This document shows positions 44,334 through 52,414 of a DNA stretch of 64,000 bases, in pieces. The DNA lies in the NCBI RefSeq assembly GCF_003385895.1, contig NZ_QRDQ01000008.1, forward strand, positions 124,001-188,000, read 5' to 3'. The stretch comes from Flavobacterium cutihirudinis. Lineage in GTDB: Bacteria; Bacteroidota; Bacteroidia; Flavobacteriales; Flavobacteriaceae. The notes beneath the pieces are model-generated. The model saw only the letters and a program-made list of their open reading frames with translations. It had not been told where the DNA came from and did not search any database. The translations under genes and the position numbers were made by a program. The number at the start of each line of letters is the position of its first letter. Positions within the stretch are counted from its first letter, which is position 1.

Positions 44334-45695
44334 ATGAAAACAGGAATTGATGCTATCTCTTTTGATGTAGCAAACATACATTTACCCATAAAAACTTTGG
44401 CTCTTGCCAGAAATATTGAACCAGAAAAATTAGAAAAAGGTCTTGGATTGCTAAAAATGACTTTCCCGGACGTTCATCAGGATGCTGTTGTTTTTGGCGC
44501 AAATGCTTTAACCAAGCTTATCACTGATAATAAAATTGACTTAAAAGAAATAAGCCGAATTTATGTTGGTACCGAAAGCGGGATCGACAGTTCAAAACCA
44601 ATTGCTTCTTATTTAATTAATTTAATGGAGCAAAAATTTGGCGAAGATTCATTAACAGAATGCGATGTTGTCGATTTTACTTTTGCTTGTATTGGCGGTG
44701 TTGACGCTTTGCAAAACTGCCTTGATTTTGTAAAATTGAATCCAACCAAAAAAGCAATTGTTGTTGCGACTGATTTTGCGAAATACGATTTAAATTCAGG
44801 TGGAGAATATACGCAAGGTGCCGGAGCTGTTGCGATGTTGGTAACTGTAAATCCTAAAATTATTGCTTTTGATGAAAATTGGGCAACAAGTACAAAAGGT
44901 GTTTTCGACTTCTTTAAACCATACAGAACTATTTCTAAAGAAGAAATCACAAAAAATACCAACAACGATTCTTGGTTTGACAATTTAGAAGCTGAAATCG
45001 AAATCCATAAAGATCAACCGGTTTTTGACGGACAATATTCAAACCAATGTTATATGGATCGTACACGAAATGCTTACTTTTCATTCAAGAAATTAAAAAA
45101 TACAACCGAAACTTTATACAATACTTGGCACAGCATTGTAATGCACTTGCCTTATTCTTTCCAAGGAAGAAGAATGTTGTCTGAAATTTATGCTTTAGAT
45201 AGTGCCGAAAAAATTATTGCCGATGATATTGCACCTGCAGATTATCAAACAAAAATTAAAGAAGTAGCAAAATCTGATAATTACAGAAGTTTTGTAACAG
45301 AGAAATTACAGCCTGCTGAATTGGCTTCTTCATTAATTGGAAATCTGTATACGGGTTCCATTTTCATGGGATTATTATCGACTTTGGCTCATTTTTATGA
45401 TACGAAAAAAGAAGTTGCCGGAACTAAATTCGGTTTCTTAGCTTACGGAAGCGGATCGAAATCGAAAGTATTCGAAGGAACAATTCAGCCAGAATGGAAA
45501 TCGGCTTTAGAAAATGTAAAGCTTTTTGAAAATTTGGCCGAAAGTGTAGAAATTGATTTCAATACTTATGAAAGCCTTCATAAAAAAGAACAAAAACAAA
45601 GTGTGAGAACTCCAAAAAACGAATGGGTTTTAGACAGAATCGAAAAAGAAATCCCTGTTTTAATTGGAGCGAGATATTATAAATGGGTGGATTAA
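44334..45695 (+). CDS. mvaS: Hydroxymethylglutaryl-CoA synthase family protein
   Basis: The 453-residue thiolase-fold protein has Glu81 in YVGTESGIDSSKPI, Cys119 in DFTFACIGGVDAL and His near 233 in VMHLPYSFQGRRM, the triad positions of HMG-CoA synthase. It condenses acetyl-CoA and acetoacetyl-CoA in the mevalonate pathway used by Flavobacteria. A related beta-branching role is possible but no polyketide genes adjoin. Followed by a strong terminator. Confidence 0.9.
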   Translation: MKTGIDAISFDVANIHLPIKTLALARNIEPEKLEKGLGLLKMTFPDVHQDAVVFGANALTKLITDNKIDLKEISRIYVGTESGIDSSKPIASYLINLMEQKFGEDSLTECDVVDFTFACIGGVDALQNCLDFVKLNPTKKAIVVATDFAKYDLNSGGEYTQGAGAVAMLVTVNPKIIAFDENWATSTKGVFDFFKPYRTISKEEITKNTNNDSWFDNLEAEIEIHKDQPVFDGQYSNQCYMDRTRNAYFSFKKLKNTTETLYNTWHSIVMHLPYSFQGRRMLSEIYALDSAEKIIADDIAPADYQTKIKEVAKSDNYRSFVTEKLQPAELASSLIGNLYTGSIFMGLLSTLAHFYDTKKEVAGTKFGFLAYGSGSKSKVFEGTIQPEWKSALENVKLFENLAESVEIDFNTYESLHKKEQKQSVRTPKNEWVLDRIEKEIPVLIGARYYKWVD

Positions 45696-45724
45696 AATTC
45701 CAATTTTGAAATCCCAAATAACAA

Positions 45725-45758
45725 TAAAAAAACCGAAGCAAATGCTTCGGTTTTTTGT
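45725..45758 (+). terminator. Terminator of mvaS
   Basis: Inverted repeat AAAACCGAAGCA / TGCTTCGGTTTT followed by T-run, ~35 bp after the stop codon. Confidence 0.85.
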
Positions 45759-45775
45759 TTTCATACCATACAGTT

Positions 45776-45879
45776 TGTCATTTCGACTGAAAGGAGAAAT
45801 CACACTAGTAATTCGATATGCAAAATCGCCAATCTTTGTAGAGTTTCTAGTGTGATTTCTCCTTTCAGTCGAAATGACA
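45776..45879. repeat. Palindromic interspersed repeat, copy B (TCATTTCGA family)
   Basis: Perfect 33-bp inverted arms (45776-45808, 45847-45879) share the outer TGTCATTTCGA and the central CCAATCTTTGTAGAG with copies A, C and D. The inner arm differs (CTGAAAGGAGAAATCACACTAG). Confidence 0.88.
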
Positions 45880-45894
45880 AGATTGCGCTCAAAA

Positions 45895-45927
45895 ACCTTT
45901 GTCAAAGTTTAAAACTTTGACAAAGGT
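45895..45927. repeat. 16-bp perfect inverted repeat beside copy B
   Basis: ACCTTTGTCAAAGTTT / AAACTTTGACAAAGGT with a single-base spacer. Terminator-like hairpin lacking a strong T-run. Confidence 0.6.
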
Positions 45928-45986
45928 CTGAGGACAAGAAAAGAATTTTCTAATTATCAAATTGACACATTTTCTAATTAAAAAAA

Positions 45987-46172
45987 TCAATCCTTCTTAT
46001 CCTGCTGTTCTGTTTGCACAAAACTTCCATTTATTGAACGATCTTCAGCATTCATTCCGTTTGCCATTCCTAGCATGAAGGCTGTTATTATAATTATAAA
46101 TTTTCTTTTTATCCAATGAAGAAGTGGTCGCTTAGATTGCTCCAAGCGAGAGTTTTTATTTTGTTTATACAT
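45987..46172 (-). CDS. Small protein with one hydrophobic span, unknown
   Basis: The 61-residue frame encodes a basic N-terminus, a hydrophobic span near residues 25-38 (FIIIITAFMLGMANGM) and a polar tail. It lies upstream of repeats and next to a similar small exported protein gene. No family is recognised; a real gene is likely but not sure. Confidence 0.45.
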   Translation of the reverse strand: MYKQNKNSRLEQSKRPLLHWIKRKFIIIITAFMLGMANGMNAEDRSINGSFVQTEQQDKKD

Positions 46173-46228
46173 TTTAAAAATGATAAATGATTAGACATTA
46201 TGAATCATCTGTACTTAGAAATAATTTC

Positions 46229-46600
46229 TTAAGCATTGTATAAACTTTTCCCGAAGTGTTTTGAAGTGATTATTTCATTTATAAAAACCGACTGATTTAT
46301 AAATGAAGTTAATTTTTGATGAAGCAGATTTTGCAGCTTCAGAAGCTTTTTAATTTGAAGAGTAAAAACATTTTTGGTTTTGAGAAAATTCAAAACAATT
46401 GAAAATTCTGTTTCGTTCCTAGAAACAACTTGTCCAAACTTGTATAAACGAGAACTTTTAAGATTTAATTCTCTTCTTAAAACTACAAATGAAGACTCGT
46501 AATATTCTGCCGATTTAGATTGAGAATATAACGTACCATCGCCCGCAATCACGACAAAAGTGAGAAAGAGTGCGATTAGGTATTTTAATTGTTTATTCAA
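46229..46600 (-). CDS. Small exported protein, unknown
   Basis: The 123-residue protein has a signal peptide (MNKQLKYLIALFLTFVVIAG) with cleavage likely after the LYSQS region, then a helical, basic mature domain (SSFVVLRRELNLKSSRLYKF, then FTLQIKKLLKLQNLLHQKL). It is 15 bp downstream of the TPR protein gene and may be in its transcript. Function unknown. Confidence 0.55.
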   Translation of the reverse strand: MNKQLKYLIALFLTFVVIAGDGTLYSQSKSAEYYESSFVVLRRELNLKSSRLYKFGQVVSRNETEFSIVLNFLKTKNVFTLQIKKLLKLQNLLHQKLTSFINQSVFINEIITSKHFGKSLYNA

Positions 46601-46615
46601 TTTTTGGTTTTAATT

Positions 46616-47461
46616 TTATTGCTTTAGTTCCGTTTTCATTTGTTCTGCCAAAGGCTTCAATTTTTGATTGCTCATTAAATACGAATTTGTTTCTGCAAAC
46701 CAATTGTTGAAATTTTTAATATCCTTTTTGATATAATAAGCTTGCAAAATATTATATGCGTTTTCAGCATTATAAGTCTTATCCGGACATTCTTTAAAAA
46801 CTTTACGGCATACATTTTCCGCATCCTTAAGATTGTCATTCTTTACCTCTGCATAAATTAATTCCTTATTTGTGTATGCATCAAGAGGCTCCTTTATTAA
46901 TGCAATTTTCAAAATATCGACCGCTTTTTGATATTGTCTAAGACAATTATAAGAATAGGCCAACTCTACTCGAAGTCCTTTATATTCAGGATCTATTTTT
47001 TGAGCTTTTTCAAGATATTCGAGCGCTTTTTGACATTCGTTCCATCCATTATACATGTATCCCCAATCATAAAGCCTTTTAATTGAATTCTCTCCTTCTT
47101 TATAAAACTTCAACCAATCAGGTACTTTATCTATTTTCAATTCCTCAAACTTAGAGTCCGGAATAAAAGCTACTAAATTATTATTAGGTTGCAAACGAAC
47201 TTTCATCTGCCCATCAATCTCTCTCCTTTTTGGGATAAACTTACCTGTTAGATCTATTTTAAATGTTCCTTCATAATCGAATGTCAATCCAGCTTGCGCA
47301 TCAATATAAATAAATCCATAAGGATAAGCACCCACACTATCAGCCGGAAATGCAACCCATTTATCTTCACTTTGAACAAACTTTTTATCAAATTGAATAG
47401 TATTTTGTGCAGAAATATTGAATACAAAAAGCAAACCTAATAACGTAAAAATCTTATTCAT
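46616..47461 (-). CDS. Exported tetratricopeptide-repeat protein
   Basis: The 281-residue protein has a signal peptide (MNKIFTLLGLLFVFNISAQN), a beta-rich N-terminal domain (to about 125) and TPR repeats (GWNECQKALEYLEKAQKIDP, then LRQYQKAVDILKIALIKEP, then NLKDAENVCRKVFKECP). TPRs bind partner proteins, so a periplasmic scaffold is likely. The partner is unknown. Confidence 0.8.
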   Translation of the reverse strand: MNKIFTLLGLLFVFNISAQNTIQFDKKFVQSEDKWVAFPADSVGAYPYGFIYIDAQAGLTFDYEGTFKIDLTGKFIPKRREIDGQMKVRLQPNNNLVAFIPDSKFEELKIDKVPDWLKFYKEGENSIKRLYDWGYMYNGWNECQKALEYLEKAQKIDPEYKGLRVELAYSYNCLRQYQKAVDILKIALIKEPLDAYTNKELIYAEVKNDNLKDAENVCRKVFKECPDKTYNAENAYNILQAYYIKKDIKNFNNWFAETNSYLMSNQKLKPLAEQMKTELKQ

Positions 47462-47513
47462 ATCTAAATTTGATTGGCATAAAATTATTAAAATCCAGTC
47501 AAATATATAGATT

Positions 47514-48068
47514 TCATTTCACTTTTTTAATATCATTCCTACAAAGCAAAAATCCCAATCCAAAAACAAAAACCAAACAACTCAAAAACATATAAATTCC
47601 ATCTTTCAAAACAAAAAATGAAAATCCAATTGATGCTGAACTCAAAATAATCAGCAAAACAATAACAAAATCGGTTTTAACAAAACGCAAAGCATGCAAG
47701 GTTAAACCAATAAAAAGCAACGACGGACCAATTGCGACAAAAGGATAAAAAATTTCTGCAGAATTACTTATTTGATGACTTAAAGCCTCTTTTGCTATTT
47801 CATCATTTCCAAAACTCGACATTATAAAATCGATGGTACAAAGACCAATGTGCCCAACAACACCTAGAAATGTTACAATGGAAGCCACAAAACTCCATTC
47901 CGATTTCGGAAAAACATCATTAAATGACAATAACAAACAAGCGCCAATTAAATTAAACCAATGCGCAAAGTCAATTGGTTTTTGAAAATTGGGCAAAATT
48001 TTAGAAAAGAATAGATAACTAATTAGGAAAAATAATAATCCGAGAAGGCAAAGATGTTTTGTTTTCAT
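47514..48068 (-). CDS. Polytopic membrane protein, unknown (184 residues)
   Basis: Five to six hydrophobic spans are seen: LCLLGLLFFLISYLFFS, FNLIGACLLLSF, FVASIVTFLGVVGHIGL, PFVAIGPSLLFIGLTL, FVIVLLIILSSASIGFSFF and IYMFLSCLVFVFGLGFLL. No loop domain or motif is recognised. It lies downstream of the LytTR regulator in the same direction. Confidence 0.65.
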   Translation of the reverse strand: MKTKHLCLLGLLFFLISYLFFSKILPNFQKPIDFAHWFNLIGACLLLSFNDVFPKSEWSFVASIVTFLGVVGHIGLCTIDFIMSSFGNDEIAKEALSHQISNSAEIFYPFVAIGPSLLFIGLTLHALRFVKTDFVIVLLIILSSASIGFSFFVLKDGIYMFLSCLVFVFGLGFLLCRNDIKKVK

Positions 48069-48169
48069 AATTTATTTTTAAAATTGATGAAGCAAAACTA
48101 GAATGAAAATTTATTGGAAAGCCTTATTTTACTGACTTAGGTACGAAATGCATTGTTTTAGGTATGAAA

Positions 48170-48910
48170 TTACAATGCTAATAAAACGTCTTTATAATTT
48201 CTGGAAACCGGAAGTTCTATTTGGGTCAAAATAATTGTGGTTGAGTTTCTCCAAGATTTAAAATGAATCGGATTTATTAAATGTGAACGATGAATTTGAA
48301 CTAAAAAATCGAAATCATCCTGCACTTTTTTGAGCGACGACCGAATTAGTTTCGATTGAAGTTTTCCGTTTTCTGTATAAAAAATCTCAACATAATTCTG
48401 TGCATTCGAAATACAAACCAAATCGGCTTTCTTGATTTTTAGAATATCTAGTTTATTCTCACCTTTGATTATTAAAACGTCATCTTTTACCGGAATAAAT
48501 TTCATCAAATATCTTCTTGCGAGAATTATTATCGGAGTCAAAATCAAAGCAACTTTTATAAATATTGTCGAAAAGAATTCTGAAAAACTATATCCGCCAT
48601 TTAAAATCGGGCTTTTATAAAAAGCGTAAACTCCAATTAAATACAATACATGGAAAAGAAAAATAGCTGTTATTTCTAAACTCACATTCCACTTCCCCAA
48701 TCTTTCATGAAAGCTTTTCTGAATAAGAGCTAAAAGAACATAACACAAAAAAGCCATTATACTAAAGCCAAAACTGATTAAAAACCAAGCCTTGAAATTT
48801 ATAGTTCCGTCGTCAAAAGGTTTTATGATGAAGGCAAAAATGAAAAGCCAGAAACCAATCAACAAACCGATTACAAGATTATGTTTTACGGAAATATTTA
48901 GCTGTTTCAT
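48170..48910 (-). CDS. Membrane-anchored LytTR-type DNA-binding regulator
   Basis: The 246-residue protein has four membrane spans in its N-terminal half (about residues 12-33, 42-62, 78-98 and 112-130). A C-terminal LytTR domain follows (ADLVCISNAQNYVEIFY, then FLVQIHRSHLINPIHF, then IELPVSRNYKDVLLAL). Unlike typical LytR it has no receiver domain, so it probably senses membrane or external signals directly. The 184-residue membrane protein follows and may be a target. Confidence 0.88.
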   Translation of the reverse strand: MKQLNISVKHNLVIGLLIGFWLFIFAFIIKPFDDGTINFKAWFLISFGFSIMAFLCYVLLALIQKSFHERLGKWNVSLEITAIFLFHVLYLIGVYAFYKSPILNGGYSFSEFFSTIFIKVALILTPIIILARRYLMKFIPVKDDVLIIKGENKLDILKIKKADLVCISNAQNYVEIFYTENGKLQSKLIRSSLKKVQDDFDFLVQIHRSHLINPIHFKSWRNSTTIILTQIELPVSRNYKDVLLAL

Positions 48911-48926
48911 TTTTTCGATTTGATTT

Positions 48927-49376
48927 TTAAAGCTTCATTTCCATAATAGGCATGAAACGATTTTTTATAGAAGTTTCGAACTCTCCAATTTTTATAAATC
49001 CCATTTTGGAGTAAAAACTTTCAGCGTTTGGCTCTGAATTGAGTGTGATTCTTTCTATTTTTTCTTCTTTCATTCTGTTTAAGAAATCTAGAAGCAAATA
49101 TTTTCCTAGTCCTTTTCCAATATGTTCTGGTAAGATAAATAAATTATCCAATTCTACCTCTTTTTCATTTTCAAAAACATACGAATAATAGCCTATAATC
49201 AAATCGTTGTCTATCAATTTGAATGTAGCATTGTTTCTAATATAATCTTGCGAAATGGTTAAATTTTTATCCCATTTTTGAATTTGTTCTGCCGAATATC
49301 CCCAATAAGCTTTTGATTTTTTGGTTATTGAAGTTAGGATTTCGTTGTCGGTTATGTTGGCTTTTTCTATTGTCAT
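48927..49376 (-). CDS. GNAT family N-acetyltransferase
   Basis: The 149-residue protein contains motif A segment FILPEHIGKGLGKYLLLDFL (acetyl-CoA pyrophosphate loop HIGKGLG) and ESFYSKMGFIKIGE near the C-terminus. The substrate is unknown. It is separated from a second GNAT gene by palindromic repeat copy C. Confidence 0.88.
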   Translation of the reverse strand: MTIEKANITDNEILTSITKKSKAYWGYSAEQIQKWDKNLTISQDYIRNNATFKLIDNDLIIGYYSYVFENEKEVELDNLFILPEHIGKGLGKYLLLDFLNRMKEEKIERITLNSEPNAESFYSKMGFIKIGEFETSIKNRFMPIMEMKL

Positions 49377-49418
49377 TTGGTTTGAAATAAAAAGTTACTA
49401 GAATTTCTCAGCACAATC

Positions 49419-49522
49419 TTGTCATTTCGACGAAGGAGAAATCTTCACGAGAAGCTCCATTTAGATTGGCTCCAATCTTTGTCGAGTTACTTGCGAAGAT
49501 TTCTCCTTCGTCGAAATGACAA
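49419..49522. repeat. Palindromic interspersed repeat, copy C (TCATTTCGA family)
   Basis: Perfect 28-bp arms (49419-49446, 49495-49522) with shared outer TTGTCATTTCGA and central CCAATCTTTGTCGAG. Inner arm is CGAAGGAGAAATCTTC and its complement. Confidence 0.88.
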
Positions 49523-49544
49523 GTCATGTGGAAATACAGTGTGA

Positions 49545-49982
49545 TTACCTATAAATCGTAAACTTATTATGACTCAAAGTAAAACCAAGATTCTCATAAA
49601 TCGCTACGTTTTCAACTCTTTTTTTATTTGTGGTTACTTCGATGCTTTTTAAATTATTCTCTTCTGCATAATCCAAAATCTCCTTTATCAATACTCTTCC
49701 AACGCCTTGACCACGATATTTTTGATGAATGAAAAACTCCTGAATTTCGCCCACCAATCCGCAATGATGAAGAAGGTTTTGAGTATGAAAACTAATAAAT
49801 CCTAAACCTTCATTATCGTTTTCGGCAATTAGATAAAGATTTTTTGGGTTTGAAATGTTTTCATGGAATATTGTTTCGAAAATTTCGAAATCTAATTCTT
49901 CGTTTTCGAGTTCGCAGATTGACTTGTAAACGAAGTCTAGGTCTTGTTTTTTTATTTTTCTGATTTTGATATTTGGATTCAT
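49545..49982 (-). CDS. GNAT family N-acetyltransferase
   Basis: The 145-residue protein contains IQEFFIHQKYRGQGVGRVLI with the acetyl-CoA loop YRGQGVG and then VAIYENLGFTLSHNKF. It resembles the aminoglycoside 6'-acetyltransferase-like branch of GNATs in layout, but substrate cannot be told from sequence. Confidence 0.9.
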   Translation of the reverse strand: MNPNIKIRKIKKQDLDFVYKSICELENEELDFEIFETIFHENISNPKNLYLIAENDNEGLGFISFHTQNLLHHCGLVGEIQEFFIHQKYRGQGVGRVLIKEILDYAEENNLKSIEVTTNKKRVENVAIYENLGFTLSHNKFTIYR

Positions 49983-50018
49983 AAACTCTTGTTTTTAGCA
50001 AGGATTGCAAAATTTTCG

Positions 50019-50318
50019 CTACCTGTATTTTAAAAATAAAACTCCAGTCGTTATTAATAAATGAATAATAGCAATTACTGATGCCGTTTTTATTTTATTA
50101 AAAGCTTTATCATACAAAAATCCATAAACAGGAAATTGTATAAAAGCGAAAAAGTAAAAAAGAAACTCAACTTCAACTGATAAAAAAAAAGATGCCCAAG
50201 GAAATAAAATGACAAGATGATCAGTAAATCCGTGCCCGCCACCTGAAATAATTATTGATGAAATTAAAATCATTGGTGTAGCAATACTTAAATTAATTGT
50301 CCACTTATAATTTGACAT
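50019..50318 (-). CDS. Small polytopic membrane protein, unknown (99 residues)
   Basis: Three hydrophobic spans are visible (SIATPMILISSIIISGG, FLFYFFAFIQFPVYGFLY, VIAIIHLLITTGVLFL) with a short HGFTDHLVILFPW loop. No family recognised. It lies just upstream of the second GNAT gene in the same direction. Confidence 0.55.
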   Translation of the reverse strand: MSNYKWTINLSIATPMILISSIIISGGGHGFTDHLVILFPWASFFLSVEVEFLFYFFAFIQFPVYGFLYDKAFNKIKTASVIAIIHLLITTGVLFLKYR

Positions 50319-50428
50319 TCATTTTTGTTTTATTGATTTTTCTTAAACCGAAAATAAGAATTAAAACAACACTATTCTGAACAATCAAAATTTCTTCCAA
50401 AATGTATTTTCTTCTGAAACCATCAGCG

Positions 50429-50533
50429 TGAGGGATAGAGGCGGTATCCTTTTATTTGTCCCGATAGCTATCGGGACGGAATAAAAGATATAGCCGATCC
50501 CGAAGCCTCGGGACGACCCGGAGGGACACGCCC
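50429..50533 (+). repeat. Structured interspersed repeat, copy 2 (ATCCTTTT...AAAAGATATAG family)
   Basis: Contains GGTATCCTTTTATT, an inner hairpin GTCCCGATAGCTATCGGGAC, AATAAAAGATATAG, then GATCCCGAAGCCTCGGGACG. Outer arms with the same bulged C as at 1898-1968, but a different and longer inner hairpin. Confidence 0.78.
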
Positions 50534-50594
50534 AACTATTTCAAAAAAACTCTTAATTACATCAATTCAGGTATTGCTCATTATCATTTTACCG

Positions 50595-50790
50595 AAGCGT
50601 TTAGGTTGTTTCATCCAATTTTTAGGTTGTGGACCTAAAAATTCAGGTGTGTTGGGGTAAAACTTTAGATTTCGGACGTAAAATTTTAGCCTCACAATCT
50701 AAACTTTGGCGTTGGTGGGGGTAAAATTTGACGTCCGAAACCTAAAATTTTCACCAAAGAACCGAAACACTTCATGATAGAACCTAAAAA
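50595..50790. repeat. Nested imperfect inverted repeats
   Basis: ATTTCGGACGTAAAATTTTAG (near 50669) is partly complementary to AAAATTTGACGTCCGAAAC (near 50725-50745). TTTTTAGGTTGTGGACCTAAAAATT (near 50620) forms a local hairpin. Together they would fold into a large branched structure. Confidence 0.5.
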
Positions 50791-50891
50791 ACCGGAGATG
50801 CGATTCATTATTAAGATCCTGAGATACTAAGACTCTAAGTTGCTAAGATTAAAAATCTCTGAAATCTGTCAAATCTGCGGGAGACAAAATA

Positions 50892-50942
50892 GCCAATCTT
50901 TATAGAGTTGCTTGCGAAGATTTCTCCTTCGTCGAAATGACA
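50892..50942. repeat. Palindromic interspersed repeat, copy D (right half only)
   Basis: Carries CCAATCTTTATAGAGTT and the right arm of copy C (GCGAAGATTTCTCCTTCG..TCGAAATGACA). The left arm is missing, so this copy cannot form the full hairpin. Confidence 0.8.
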
Positions 50943-51114
50943 ATATTGCCTAAAAGCTTTGCGAACTTTGCGCAAAATCTTAGCGTTCTTTGCGGTTAAA
51001 AAAACACGCAACAATTAGAACCAAAACAAATAAGAAAACTTTAATAAATCAACTGTGCGCCACTTCTTCAAAATTCATTAATTTTGAAATTCGAAGTTCA
51101 AAAACGAAATAATT

Positions 51115-52407
51115 ATGAAATATCATCAAATAAACAGCGCTCTTTTTGTAAAAAACCGCAGAAAATTCACGGCAGAAATGAAACCTAATTCGGTTGCCGT
51201 TTTCAATTCAAATGACATTTACCCAGTTAGTGCCGACAGTACTTTGCCGTTTGCACAACACCGCGACATTTTTTATCTGAGTGGTGTAGATCAGGAAGAA
51301 AGTGTTTTGCTTTTGTTTCCGGATGCGCCTTATGAGCACCAAAAAGAAATTCTTTTCTTGAGAGAAACCAACGATCATATTGCAGTTTGGGAAGGAGAAA
51401 AACTGACTAAAGAACGTGCTTTTCAGGTTTCTGGAATTAGAACGGTTTATTGGTTACAGGATTTTCATAAAGTTTTGAACGAAATGATGACATACGCTGA
51501 TACAATGTACATCAATACCAACGAGCATTACCGTGCAACTGTTGAAACTGAAACGCGCGAAGCTCGTTTTGTAAAATGGTGGAAAGAACGTTATCCAGCG
51601 CATAATGTTGCAAAAAGCAACCCAATTTTACAAAGACTACGTTCTGTAAAAGAAAGCGAAGAAATCGATTTGATTCAGCACGCTTGTGATATTACAGAGA
51701 AAGGTTTCCGTAGATTATTAGGATTCGTAAAACCAAATGTTACGGAATATGAAATCGAAGCCGAATTGGCGCACGAATTCATTCGTAACCGCTCTAAAGG
51801 TTTTGCTTACACACCAATTATCGCTTCTGGAAACAATGCGAATGTTTTGCATTATATCGAAAACAACCAGCAATGTAAAGATGGCGATTTGATTTTGTTA
51901 GACGTTGCTGCCGAATATGCAAATTATTCAAGCGATATGACAAGAACAATTCCGGTTTCAGGACGTTTTACAGATCGTCAGAAAGCGGTTTACAATGCGG
52001 TTCTAAAAGTTAAAAACGAAGCAACTAAAATGCTGACTCCAGGAACGCTTTGGAAACAATATCATATTGAAGTAGGTAAAGTGATGACTTCTGAATTGCT
52101 TGGTTTAGGTTTACTTGACAAAGCAGATGTTCAGAATGAAAATCCGGAATGGCCAGCTTACAAAAAATACTTTATGCACGGAACTTCTCACCACATGGGA
52201 CTTGACACGCACGATTACGGTTTGCTTCATGAACCAATGAAAGCGAATATGGTTTTTACGGTTGAACCAGGAATTTATATTCCGGCAGAAAAATTCGGAA
52301 TCCGTTTGGAGGATAACCTTGTGGTTCAGGAAAAAGGAGAGCCTTTTAACTTGATGCGCAATATTCCGCTTGAAGTTGATGAAATCGAAACTTTGATGAA
52401 TGAATAA
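51115..52407 (+). CDS. pepP: Xaa-Pro aminopeptidase (aminopeptidase P, M24B)
   Basis: The 430-residue protein has an AMP_N domain (about 1-130) and a pita-bread catalytic domain with the five metal ligands: Asp in LILLDVAAEYANYSSDMTRT (two Asp), His in MHGTSHHMGLDTHD, Glu in VFTVEPGIYIP and Glu in FGIRLEDNLV. It removes N-terminal residues before proline. Cytoplasmic. The stop codon overlaps the longest frame of the next gene. Confidence 0.95.
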   Translation: MKYHQINSALFVKNRRKFTAEMKPNSVAVFNSNDIYPVSADSTLPFAQHRDIFYLSGVDQEESVLLLFPDAPYEHQKEILFLRETNDHIAVWEGEKLTKERAFQVSGIRTVYWLQDFHKVLNEMMTYADTMYINTNEHYRATVETETREARFVKWWKERYPAHNVAKSNPILQRLRSVKESEEIDLIQHACDITEKGFRRLLGFVKPNVTEYEIEAELAHEFIRNRSKGFAYTPIIASGNNANVLHYIENNQQCKDGDLILLDVAAEYANYSSDMTRTIPVSGRFTDRQKAVYNAVLKVKNEATKMLTPGTLWKQYHIEVGKVMTSELLGLGLLDKADVQNENPEWPAYKKYFMHGTSHHMGLDTHDYGLLHEPMKANMVFTVEPGIYIPAEKFGIRLEDNLVVQEKGEPFNLMRNIPLEVDEIETLMNE

Positions 52408-52414
52408 TTTCAGG

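Larger units (their letters stand above)
50319..51114. other. 796-bp gene-free region full of repeats
   Basis: Contains the structured repeat at 50429-50533, nested inverted repeats around 50595-50790 and the half palindrome copy D. Near 50940-51000 it also holds AAAGCTTTGCGAACTTTGCGCAA-type sequence, echoed at 3188-3220. No credible coding frame of useful length was seen. It ends in the pepP promoter region. Confidence 0.65.

Noticed and set aside
45895..45927. Operator-like dyad next to repeat copy B
   Set aside because: It is far from any start codon and part of a repeat-rich stretch; reported only as an inverted repeat.
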